A DNA stretch of 33,078 nucleotides from Strigomonas culicis (lineage: Eukaryota; Euglenozoa; Kinetoplastea; Trypanosomatida; Trypanosomatidae): contig AUXH01000165.1 in the NCBI GenBank assembly GCA_000482145.1, positions 1 to 33,078 of the forward strand, in the 5' to 3' direction. Below, one piece after another: positions 17,056 through 25,297 of this stretch. Position numbers and translations under genes: made by a program. How positions within the stretch are numbered: the first letter of the stretch is position 1; the number at the start of each line of letters is the position of its first letter. A model generated the notes under the pieces. It was not told where the DNA came from. It made no database searches and worked only from the letters and a program-made list of their open reading frames with translations.

Positions 17056-20000
17056 TTAAGCGGTGAGGGCCGTCTGCTTGCTGGCCGCGTGCGCACGGAA
17101 GGCGCGTTGAATCACGACGGCGGCCTCCTCGCGCGACTGCCTGCACTTCATCTGGCGCAGCTCCTCGCGCCGCGCGGCGGTGCGGCGCTGCGCCACGTGG
17201 CGGCGCCAGTAGGACTGGATGAGCGTCGCCGCGAGGTCCGTGACGTCCTGCGCATGCACCGCGAAGAAGCGGGCCGTCTCCAGCTGCGCCTGCCACCGCG
17301 GCCAGCGCCGCCGGACGAGCCAGCCCCGCACGTGGCTCTGGATGACGCGCGCTGCCTTGGCCTGGCGGCCCGTGCGCTCCGCCGCCTTTGTGAGACGGTA
17401 GCGCCGCCAGTAGTGCAGCACGAGTAGCGCGGCCTTGCGCTGCTTCTGCGCCTGCACCACGGCGCGCGTCTGCACGCTGGAGCGCCACAGCCGCCACGCC
17501 TTCTGGATACAGAGGGCGGCGGCCTGTTGCTGGAGGTGCCGCTCAAGCCGCTCCGCGCTGAGGTCGCGGTCCAGCACGGCGTTGCGCAGCCAGAAGAGCT
17601 CCTTCACAATGTCCTGCGGCACCGCCGCCGTCAGGTAGGCCTCCTGCTGCCGCTCGAACGCCGCCATGCGCTCGTCCCGCATGCGCGCGACGGCCTGCCG
17701 GGCGCGGTGCTGGCGGTACGCGCACTGGATCGCAATCGCGGCTCGCATGTCGCGCGCCTGCCGCGCCGCCTCGCGCGCCTGCCCCTCCGCCTCCGCCCGC
17801 CGCATCCCGCGCACCCAGCAGCGGTCGTAGTGGCCGCGGTACACCGCCTGGATCTTCGTCGCGGCGTGCTGCCGCAGGTGGTACATCGTCTGCTGGTGCA
17901 GCGTCAGCTGGCGGAAGAGCACATCGCGCCGCGTGCGCTGTGCGATCTGCTGGCTCTGGCGGCAGCGCAGGAAGCGCTGGGCGAGGGTGGCCGCGCGCTC
18001 CCACAGCAGACCCAGCGCGGCCGCCGTCTCCTGCTCTTCGCGGCGCGCCGCCCGGCGCGCGCGGAGGCGCTGCCGCGCGAGCGTGCAGCGCCACCAGCAC
18101 TGCACCCGCGTCGCCGCCTCGCGCCGCCGGTCGGCGACGTGCCGCAGCTGCGCCATCCGCAGCTTCGCCGCGCTGGTGCGCCAGAAGCACTGGAGGGTGA
18201 GCGCCGCGCGGTTGTAGTAGAAGCGCGCGTTGGAGCGCAGCTGCAGCTCGCGGCGCAGGCGCGCGCGGTCGAGCCACCGCCGCCACGCCCGCTGGATCGC
18301 GCGCGCGGCCGCCTCGCGGTCGTGCTGCACCGCCAGCGCCTGCCGGTACACGCGCCGCGTCTGGTAGCCCTTCCAGTGCGCCTGGATGATGAGCGCCGCG
18401 CAGGTCAGCACCTGCCGGTGCAGCTCCTTCGCGCGCAGCGCGTCGTAGTACGCCTGCGTCTCCGCCTGTCGCGCGCGCGCCTGCCGCCGCCGCACGGCGG
18501 CCTGGATGCAGCGCGCGGCGGCCTCCCGCGCGGCCGCGTCGCGCGCCGCGCGGTGGGCCGCCAGCACGCACCGCGCCTGGTACATGCGGTACTGCCCGAG
18601 GATGACGCTGCCGGCGACGCGCTGCCGCTTGCGCTGCCCCAGCTCCCCCTTCGCCGCGGCACAGCGCCAGGCGCGCTGCAGCACGCGGGCGGCCGCGTCC
18701 GCGCGCGCGTGGCGCTGCTCGCTCTCCAGCACGCGCGCGGCGCTCTCGCGCAGCAGGCACGTGTCGCGCCGCGCGAGGAAGCCACGGCCGACGCACTGGC
18801 AGAGCAGCGCGACGCGCGTGTTGTGCCAGTAGAAGGCGGCGACGCTCGCCACGAGGCGGCTGCTCGCGACGGCGGCGAGGAACACCTCCACCGTGACGAC
18901 CGCGCGCTTCTGGCCCTCGAGCTGGTCCCGCTCGCGCTGCAGCTTCGCGTGGTACGCCGCGAAGGCCTTCTCCTTCTCGAGCTGCTTCTGCTGCCGGTAG
19001 AAGCGCTGCACGGTGCGGGCCGCCCGCTCGCGCCGGTGCGCGTCGCGCACCGCGCGGTAGGCGGCACGCTCCTTACACATGCGGTACCACTCCGCGATGC
19101 GCACCGCGCGGCGCTGGCGCATGTCGTGCTCCGCCTTCTTGCGCTCGTACGCGACCCGCGCGACGTGGCGGCGCCACAGCAGCTGCAGCGTGATGGCCGC
19201 CTTGTGCACCCGCGCCTCCGCCGCGTGCTGGGCGCAGGCGAGGCGCTGCTCGGCGGCGCGGCGCTGCGCGGCGACGGCGCGGAAGGCGCTCTGCACGACC
19301 GCGACGCGCGCCGGGGTGGCCGCCTCCCGCAGCCGCGCCTGGCGCTGGGCCTCCTTCTCGTAGCGCACCCAGGCCCGCGCGAAGTGGCCGCGCAGGCACG
19401 CCTGAAGCGTCGTCGCCGCGCGCTCGCGGCGGGCGGCCGCGGCCAGCGCGGCGGCCGACCGCGCACGCTCGTGGTAGCGGCGGTAGCAGCGTTGGATGAG
19501 CCGCGCGGCGCCCTGCCGCCGCAGGTGGCGCACCGCGTCCTCGCGGCGGTGGCGCTCCTCCTGCACCACGAGCTGCCCCACGCGCCGCTGGCAGTGCTCG
19601 CGATAGGCGCGCTGGATCAGGCGCGCCGAGTAGTACACGCGCATCGTCCGCGCGCGGTACTGGCGCCAGATGGCGCAGCGCCACAGGAAGCGCTTCGCGT
19701 GCTGCTGCAGGCAGCGCGCGGCGGCCTCCTCGCGCGCGAGCTGGAGCTGCCGCCGCTGCGCGCACACGCGCTCCTGCTGCCGGTGCCGCACCGCGAGCCG
19801 CGCCAAGTAGCGGCGCGTCACGCACTGGATGCAGATCGCCGCCACGATCCAGAGACGCACCTCGTCGCGCGCGCGGCCGCCGCGCCACCGCTTCTGGATG
19901 ACCACAGCCGCGTCCGACAGCCGCCTCTCCTCCCGCGCGGCGAGCGCCTGCTCGGGGTCGAGCGCGCTGTCGTCGCCGTCCTGCGACGGGCCGCCCGCCG

Positions 20001-21885
20001 AGCGCCGGCGCGACCCGCTCCGCGTGTCGGCGCTCAGCGCCCCGGACAGGCGCTGCATGATGCTGCGCTGCGCGGCGAGGGAGGTGCGCGGCGTGCCGGT
20101 GCTGTTCGCGAGGGGCCGACCGCCGCGGCCGGACGGCATGCGCGGCGGGCGCGCCCCGGCGCCGCCGGCGCCGCGGCCGCCGAAGAGCGACCGGTGGAGG
20201 CCGGACGTGCTGCGGTCGCCGCCGCTCGTGCTGCCGGAGAGGCGCGCGAGCAGGCTGGGGCGGCCCGGCGAGACGCGCTGCTGCGGGTCCATCAGCGGCG
20301 ACGGCGCGCGCTTGCCGCTGGAGGCGGAGTACGTGCGCGCCTTGGAGGGGCTCATCGCCACGTACGAGCTGCTCTGGTTCATCGTCTGGATGAGCGGGTG
20401 CGACTGACTGGGGTGGCGCAGCGCCGGCAGCGGCGGCGGCCGGTTCAGCCCGGTGCTAGTGTCGCTGCGCAGGTGGGCCAGGAGGTCCTTTTCGCGCCGC
20501 GGCGGCAGCACCGGCCGCTTGTACAGCGTGTTGCGCGTCGCGAGGCGAGCCTGATCAGCGTATCCCGGCGGCCGCGGCTGCGCCAGCGCGGCCGCCGGGT
20601 TCGCTTCCCCCTGCGTCGACTTCGGTGCCCCGCCGCCGCGCATCCGCCGCAGCGCCTCGACGGCGGCGTCGACGGTGGGGCAGTGGGGGTCGACGAGGTA
20701 CTGGCGGCACGTCTGCAGGCAGAGCAGGTACGCCTGCTGCGCGGCCTCGTCGTCCGTCTCCTTCGCCCGCCGCTCGAGCGAGACGCCGAGGTTGTACAGC
20801 CCGACCGCGAGCATCATGGCGAGGTGCGGCTGCAGCGTCTCGTCCTCCTCCTCCACGAGGTCGCGCTGCAGCCCCGCGATCGCGTGCTCGGCCGCCATCA
20901 CCGCCTCCTCGTGCCGCCCGAGCTCGTTGTACACGGTGCACAGGTTCAGGTACGTGGACGGGTTCGCGCGGTGCGTCGTCGCGGTGAAGAGGCTCCCCGC
21001 GGCGCCGCCGCGCGCGTTCAGCATCCCTTGCCGCAGCGCGTTGCTGTGGCTGAGGTTGACCTCGATCTCGGCCGCCTCGCGCAGGTAGGCGAGCGAGGCC
21101 TCCAGCCGCCGCCGCCGCTTCTCCATACAGCCGAGGTTGTTGTACGTGGACGCGCGCAGCCGCAGCCGCTCCAGCTCGAACGCGCCGCCGCCGTGGAGGG
21201 AGATGCTGCCGCGCCGCTTCGTCGGCGTCTCCTCACCCGGGCGGTCCGCGCAGAAGAGCTGGGGGAAGCTGTTCGGCATCGCGCTGGAGCCGCCCGTGAT
21301 GAAGAGCGCGCGCCGCAGGTAGTACTCCGCGGAGTCGTAGCGGTGCTGGTTGAACTCACTCACCGCGTAGCTGTTGCAGCGCAGCACGTAGTCCTTCGCC
21401 TGCTCGGCCATGAAGAGCAGCGTGTCCATCTGGCCCCCGCTCGCCCCGCTCTCCACGTAGTGCTGGAGGAAAGGGAACTCCTTCGTGAGTGTCGCCGCAT
21501 CCGCCGGGAGCGGGCCGCCGCTGCTGCTGCCCGTCTTGGGACTACCCGCCACACTCGTCGCGGTGCGGAAGAGGACGCGGAGCGCGTCCGCGATGCGGGC
21601 CGGGGCACTGCAGCGCAGCAGCAGCGCCGACTCCGTCCCCTTGATGCTCTCCGCGAGGTTTCCCTCCCGCTCGAAGTTGCGCGCCATCTGCATCAGGAAC
21701 AGAAAGGAGCGGACCACATCTTCCGTGTCCAGCGACGGCACGCCCGGCTGCGCCTTGCCCGCGCTGCTGCCGTTGCGGGGTAGCCCCATGGCGGACGAGC
21801 TGGCGGACGCATACTGGGCGGTGTCGCTCGGCTTGAGCAGCGATCGACTCTCTTGCTCCCTGGCCGGAGCAAGCGCTGGTAGCAT
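17056..21885 (-). CDS. Large TPR and multi-IQ-motif protein
   Basis: This 1609-residue protein is probably a calmodulin- or light-chain-binding scaffold. Residues about 55-410 are helical with TPR-like repeats, for example STYNNLGCMEKRRRRLEASL near 245 and STYLNLCTVYNELGRHEEAV near 310. Residues about 430-655 are a basic, Ser/Pro/Gly-rich linker. From 663 to about 1605 the chain is a nearly unbroken series of about 25 IQ or IQ-like motifs, including VVIQKRWRGGRAR (first), TKIQAVYRGHYDR, RVIQSHVRGWLVRR and VVIQRAFRAHAASK (last). It has no myosin motor, kinase or membrane segment. Arg/Ala/Gln dominate the repeats. It starts at ATG 21885; a second ATG lies about 32 codons in. A cytoskeletal or flagellar role is plausible because such proteins bind calmodulin there, but this is inference. 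The reverse strand is open for about 1400 codons purely from codon bias. Confidence 0.88.
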   Translation of the reverse strand: MLPALAPAREQESRSLLKPSDTAQYASASSSAMGLPRNGSSAGKAQPGVPSLDTEDVVRSFLFLMQMARNFEREGNLAESIKGTESALLLRCSAPARIADALRVLFRTATSVAGSPKTGSSSGGPLPADAATLTKEFPFLQHYVESGASGGQMDTLLFMAEQAKDYVLRCNSYAVSEFNQHRYDSAEYYLRRALFITGGSSAMPNSFPQLFCADRPGEETPTKRRGSISLHGGGAFELERLRLRASTYNNLGCMEKRRRRLEASLAYLREAAEIEVNLSHSNALRQGMLNARGGAAGSLFTATTHRANPSTYLNLCTVYNELGRHEEAVMAAEHAIAGLQRDLVEEEDETLQPHLAMMLAVGLYNLGVSLERRAKETDDEAAQQAYLLCLQTCRQYLVDPHCPTVDAAVEALRRMRGGGAPKSTQGEANPAAALAQPRPPGYADQARLATRNTLYKRPVLPPRREKDLLAHLRSDTSTGLNRPPPLPALRHPSQSHPLIQTMNQSSSYVAMSPSKARTYSASSGKRAPSPLMDPQQRVSPGRPSLLARLSGSTSGGDRSTSGLHRSLFGGRGAGGAGARPPRMPSGRGGRPLANSTGTPRTSLAAQRSIMQRLSGALSADTRSGSRRRSAGGPSQDGDDSALDPEQALAAREERRLSDAAVVIQKRWRGGRARDEVRLWIVAAICIQCVTRRYLARLAVRHRQQERVCAQRRQLQLAREEAAARCLQQHAKRFLWRCAIWRQYRARTMRVYYSARLIQRAYREHCQRRVGQLVVQEERHRREDAVRHLRRQGAARLIQRCYRRYHERARSAAALAAAARRERAATTLQACLRGHFARAWVRYEKEAQRQARLREAATPARVAVVQSAFRAVAAQRRAAEQRLACAQHAAEARVHKAAITLQLLWRRHVARVAYERKKAEHDMRQRRAVRIAEWYRMCKERAAYRAVRDAHRRERAARTVQRFYRQQKQLEKEKAFAAYHAKLQRERDQLEGQKRAVVTVEVFLAAVASSRLVASVAAFYWHNTRVALLCQCVGRGFLARRDTCLLRESAARVLESEQRHARADAAARVLQRAWRCAAAKGELGQRKRQRVAGSVILGQYRMYQARCVLAAHRAARDAAAREAAARCIQAAVRRRQARARQAETQAYYDALRAKELHRQVLTCAALIIQAHWKGYQTRRVYRQALAVQHDREAAARAIQRAWRRWLDRARLRRELQLRSNARFYYNRAALTLQCFWRTSAAKLRMAQLRHVADRRREAATRVQCWWRCTLARQRLRARRAARREEQETAAALGLLWERAATLAQRFLRCRQSQQIAQRTRRDVLFRQLTLHQQTMYHLRQHAATKIQAVYRGHYDRCWVRGMRRAEAEGQAREAARQARDMRAAIAIQCAYRQHRARQAVARMRDERMAAFERQQEAYLTAAVPQDIVKELFWLRNAVLDRDLSAERLERHLQQQAAALCIQKAWRLWRSSVQTRAVVQAQKQRKAALLVLHYWRRYRLTKAAERTGRQAKAARVIQSHVRGWLVRRRWPRWQAQLETARFFAVHAQDVTDLAATLIQSYWRRHVAQRRTAARREELRQMKCRQSREEAAVVIQRAFRAHAASKQTALTA

Positions 21886-21903
21886 GAGTGCTGCTTTCTA
21901 GTT

Positions 21904-21950
21904 CTAAGAAGAAAGATAAGACAACAAGAAGAAACGAACAGCTTTTGGTT
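21904..21950 (-). promoter_or_regulatory. Trans-splice acceptor for IQ gene
   Basis: Read on the minus strand, CGTTTCTTCTTGTTGTC leads into ATCTTTCTTCTTAG, with the AG at 21905-21904. This leaves an 18-base leader before the ATG at 21885 and is a textbook pyrimidine tract plus AG. Confidence 0.6.
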
Positions 21951-22165
21951 TCGTTTCTTTTTGATGAATGAAATAATTGTACTATAAGAAAAATGAAGGA
22001 AAGGAAGAAGAAACGTGCATAGTTTTATGTTTCATTTTTCTAGAAAAAAAAAAGAGTACGTCAGGCACGTTCAATTTTCATTCCTCGCATGGCGCTATGA
22101 ATACGATGGTTTATGCTCCTCTCCGGGACATGCTTTTATATGTAGATGTGTGTGTGTGTACGGAC

Positions 22166-23917
22166 CTACTTTTTGAGTGCATTCATCTCATCTTCACTCT
22201 CCTCGTCCTCCTCCTCGTCGTCGTCCTCTATCTTCTTCGCCTTTGCCTGTCGCAGCGCGGTCATCTCATCCTCCTCCTCCTCCTCGTCCTCGTCCGCGCC
22301 CTCTTCCGCCATGCCGGCGCCGGGCGGCGGCGCGTGGGCGCCGGTGGACACGGTCGTCTCCGTCTCCGTCACCACGACCTTCGACGGCGCGCCCTCCCCC
22401 TCCCCCTCCCCCTCCTCGAGCTCCGCGCGCGAGGGAGCGGCCCAGGCCAGCCAGTACTTGCCGTGCCCCACCGCGCACACCTGCAGCGGCGCGGCGGCGT
22501 CGGCCGCGGCCCGCGTATAGCAGTGTGCGCGCAGCGGCAGCCCCGCGTCGAGGGTGCGCACGCACACGCCGGCGTCGAGGTCCCAGAACTTGAGCTGCTG
22601 GTCGAGCGACGTCGTGGTGAGCGTCGGCGGCAGCAGCGCGTGCGGCCCGCCGGGGTAGTAGTCCAGCGACGTGATCACGTCCTCGTGCCCCAGCAGCTGC
22701 GCGGTCGGCGCCGCGACGGCGCCGGGGCCGCCGGCACCGTTCGCCTGCTGGTGCAGCCGCCGCGCGTCCCACAGGTGGACGACGTGGTCCGCGCCGGCGG
22801 AGGCGAAGCGCACGCCACAGGGCGCCCACCGCACGCACGTGGCGCGGCCCATGTGACCGATGCTGCTGCCGGCCTTGCCGGGCGGGCCCGCGGCGCGGCT
22901 CCCCTCCGCGCTCGTCGGCCACAGCGGGCCCCCGGCGACGAAGGCGACGCGGCCGCTGCGGAGGTCGAAGGTGACGACGCGGCCGCCGGCGTCGGCGGTC
23001 GTGAGCAGCGCGCCGTCGGGGTGGAAGTGCAGGCCGCACAGCCCGCGGTGCACCGTGTGAGGCGTGCCGGAGGAGGTCCCGTAGCCGCCCTGTGTGTAGA
23101 GGGGCGCCGCACCGGCCTCCCCCCCGCGGCCCGCGACCGTGGCGGCGGGTGCGAGGTGCCGCAGGTCCCACAGCTTCCACGTGTCGTCCGCGCTGGTGGA
23201 CGCGAGGAGGGCGCCGGAGGGGTCGATGGCAAGGCCCGTGACGGCGGCGGTGTGCCACGCAGTGCTGCTGCTGCTCTCTCCACTCTCTTTGGCCAGGGGC
23301 ACCATGGTGAGGTCTCCGTCCGCGGCCGTCCACACGGCCAGCTGCGGCTCCGCCTGGAACATCGTGGCGGAGCACAGCAGCGGCGCCGCGGGGTGGCACG
23401 CGAGCGCGCGCACGCGGCCCCAGGTGCCGCCGCGGCGGATGGTGGAGCGGCAGCACACCGCGCGGCAGCTCTCCGCCGTGTCCCACACGGTGAGGAGCCC
23501 GTCGACGGACCCGGTCGCCATGAGCGAGGAGCTGGCGCCGGTGCCGCGGCGGCCGGCGGCCGGCGCGAGCAGGGCCTCCTCCAGCGCGGGCGACAGCGCC
23601 GTGCAGGCGGCGAAGGGCACGCACAGCGTGCCGGCCACGCCCCCGCCGTCGCCGACCTGCTCGATCTTGACGTTGCGCACCGACTTGGTCAGCCGGAAGC
23701 GCCGCATCACCTGTTGATGGAGCTGCCGGTGGGACGCCCGCACCTCGGCGAGCGCGCTCGACTGGTACAGCTTCTTGTGCTGCGCGACGCGCTCCTTCGC
23801 GCGCTCCAGGCTGTACGGGATGATGTGGTGGAGGCGCAGATCGACCACCGACTTGGGCGCGGCGGTGACGTCGCTGCTGGTGAAGTAATCGTTCGCAGAC
23901 GATTGCTTCGATGCCAT
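22166..23917 (-). CDS. Prp4-like U4/U6 snRNP WD40 protein
   Basis: This 583-residue protein resembles the spliceosomal U4/U6 protein PRPF4/Prp4, needed in trypanosomatids for spliced-leader trans-splicing. HHIIPYSLERAKERVAQHKK (30-49) followed by a heptad-like helix parallels the human segment YSLPRAMKRLEEARLHKE just before the propeller. The WD repeats follow in the same order: LMATGSVDGLLTVWD (132-146), LLASTSADDTWKLWDLR, LLTTADAGGRVVTFDLRSG, RFASAGADHVVHLWDAR and TTSLDQQLKFWDLD. The long N-terminus and splicing-factor motif of human PRPF4 are absent or very short. The C-terminus adds an acidic tail of about 90 residues with Glu/Asp runs. It starts at ATG 23917; the frame is open further upstream but with no ATG. 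Another WD40 scaffold is the alternative, but the helix-plus-propeller match favours Prp4. Confidence 0.7.
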   Translation of the reverse strand: MASKQSSANDYFTSSDVTAAPKSVVDLRLHHIIPYSLERAKERVAQHKKLYQSSALAEVRASHRQLHQQVMRRFRLTKSVRNVKIEQVGDGGGVAGTLCVPFAACTALSPALEEALLAPAAGRRGTGASSSLMATGSVDGLLTVWDTAESCRAVCCRSTIRRGGTWGRVRALACHPAAPLLCSATMFQAEPQLAVWTAADGDLTMVPLAKESGESSSSTAWHTAAVTGLAIDPSGALLASTSADDTWKLWDLRHLAPAATVAGRGGEAGAAPLYTQGGYGTSSGTPHTVHRGLCGLHFHPDGALLTTADAGGRVVTFDLRSGRVAFVAGGPLWPTSAEGSRAAGPPGKAGSSIGHMGRATCVRWAPCGVRFASAGADHVVHLWDARRLHQQANGAGGPGAVAAPTAQLLGHEDVITSLDYYPGGPHALLPPTLTTTSLDQQLKFWDLDAGVCVRTLDAGLPLRAHCYTRAAADAAAPLQVCAVGHGKYWLAWAAPSRAELEEGEGEGEGAPSKVVVTETETTVSTGAHAPPPGAGMAEEGADEDEEEEEDEMTALRQAKAKKIEDDDEEEDEESEDEMNALKK

Positions 23918-24167
23918 GGCGTCTGACCTTGGGATAGGATACCAGATACGAATGCGACTGTAGGCGCGGTAATACTTCAAATTTGTCCTGTAAGCACTTT
24001 TATACGAGAGAAACGATAAAGAAAAAAAAAGAGAAATATAATGAGAGTTGTTAGAGATACTATTCCATTATTCTCCTCACTTGAGGATTATAGACATACT
24101 CCTTTTTACCCGTATGCAAGTTTTTTTTTCATTACTTAGAATGCACAACAATAACAGAACACCAATC

Positions 24168-25037
24168 CTACAGCTGCGTGTAGCCCATCTTGGTGTAGTC
24201 GACGGCCTCTCCATCCTCGTCACTGTCGTCGTACAGGTACTCCTTCTGATCGATGGGACCGAACTCGCCCTCCTCCTCTTCTTCCGCGCGGCCCCCGTCG
24301 TCGCCCGAGTCATCTGCCAGCAGCCGCTGCTTCGCCGCTCGCCGCGCGCGCCGCTCCAGCTCATGCTCAGGGATGTGGTCCGGCGCGGCGCCGGTGCGCG
24401 CCTCGTCCGCGCTCGAGGCGGCTTCATCGCCACCCTTCTTGTCCGCCGGCGCCTCCACAGCGGTGGCGGCGGCGGCGGCCTCCGTGATGTGCGCGGGCAA
24501 CGTGCACATGCGCTCCGTAATCTCGCCCACCGCGGCGATGGTGTCCCGCAGCTGTTGAAGCGCCCCCTCCCGCGCCAGCGCCTCGCCGGAGGCCACCGTG
24601 TCGAGCAGCGACCGCAGGCTTGCCTCCTGGCCGACCGGCTGCCCCGCCGCGCCGGCGGTCAGCTCGCGCAGAAGGAGGGCCTGCTGCTGCATGTGGCCGT
24701 AGGCCTCCTGGATCGCCTCCACGCACTTGCCGAGCGCGGCCAAGTTCAGGGCGACCTCATACACCTCCTCGCTCTTCGCCGGCCCGGCCCCCTGGGCGGC
24801 CGCGTCGCGTGGAGGCACCTCGACCCCCTTGTATCGGACCTCCATGTTGTCGAAGTAGCCGAGCTGCTCGCTGACGGAGAGGCGGATGGCCTCCTTCAGA
24901 ATCTCCTCCCGCAACTCGGGCCCTGCGCCGGCCTCCTCGAGGGGCTCCAGCACGTGCCGGTGGAACGGAATGTGTAACGTAGCGTTGACATTGACTCGGA
25001 TCAATGTGGGACTTGGCGTCGAGGTGTGGAGGTTCAT
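24168..25037 (-). CDS. Hypothetical protein with acidic C-terminus
   Basis: I do not recognise this 289-residue protein. It opens with MNLHTSTPSPTLIRVNVNAT, then a region with predicted helices (about 25-190) including HRHVLEPLEEAGAGPELREE and NLAALGKCVEAIQEAYGHM. Alanine-rich sequence follows (190-215). The tail from about 240 is highly acidic (SGDDGGRAEEEEEGE, then YLYDDSDEDGEAVDYTKM). It has no signal peptide, membrane helix or catalytic motif. The ATG at 25037 is the first in frame, just after a likely leader; upstream extension uses only non-AUG codons. Acidic tails of this kind occur in chaperones, nuclear and tubulin-associated proteins, but nothing decides here. It lies between the Prp4-like and coiled-coil genes on the same strand. 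Confidence 0.75.
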   Translation of the reverse strand: MNLHTSTPSPTLIRVNVNATLHIPFHRHVLEPLEEAGAGPELREEILKEAIRLSVSEQLGYFDNMEVRYKGVEVPPRDAAAQGAGPAKSEEVYEVALNLAALGKCVEAIQEAYGHMQQQALLLRELTAGAAGQPVGQEASLRSLLDTVASGEALAREGALQQLRDTIAAVGEITERMCTLPAHITEAAAAATAVEAPADKKGGDEAASSADEARTGAAPDHIPEHELERRARRAAKQRLLADDSGDDGGRAEEEEEGEFGPIDQKEYLYDDSDEDGEAVDYTKMGYTQL

Positions 25038-25297
25038 CTTTCCCCCTTTCCTTGTATTGCCGCGCAGGTGGGAGCTTTCTAGGTGCGCTGTGGTGTGTGT
25101 GTTCAGGCCTTGGGAAGTCGTGAGCGAAAGGGACGAGAGTGGAGGTACAGAGAACATGCAAACACAGGATAAAGCGTGTGTGACGCGCAAGGAGATAGAT
25201 GAAGCTTTTTTGTTTTCTTCCCCGTCATTCCTTCCCTCTCTCTCATTGATACATTGTAGTATATATACTCTACTCTAACACACGTTCGGCGATAACG

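Noticed and set aside
17527..21783. Plus-strand open frame of about 1418 codons
   Set aside because: It is exactly antisense to the IQ-motif gene and gives an Arg/Ala/Leu-rich sequence with no domains. It arises because GC-biased third positions on one strand avoid stop codons on the other.
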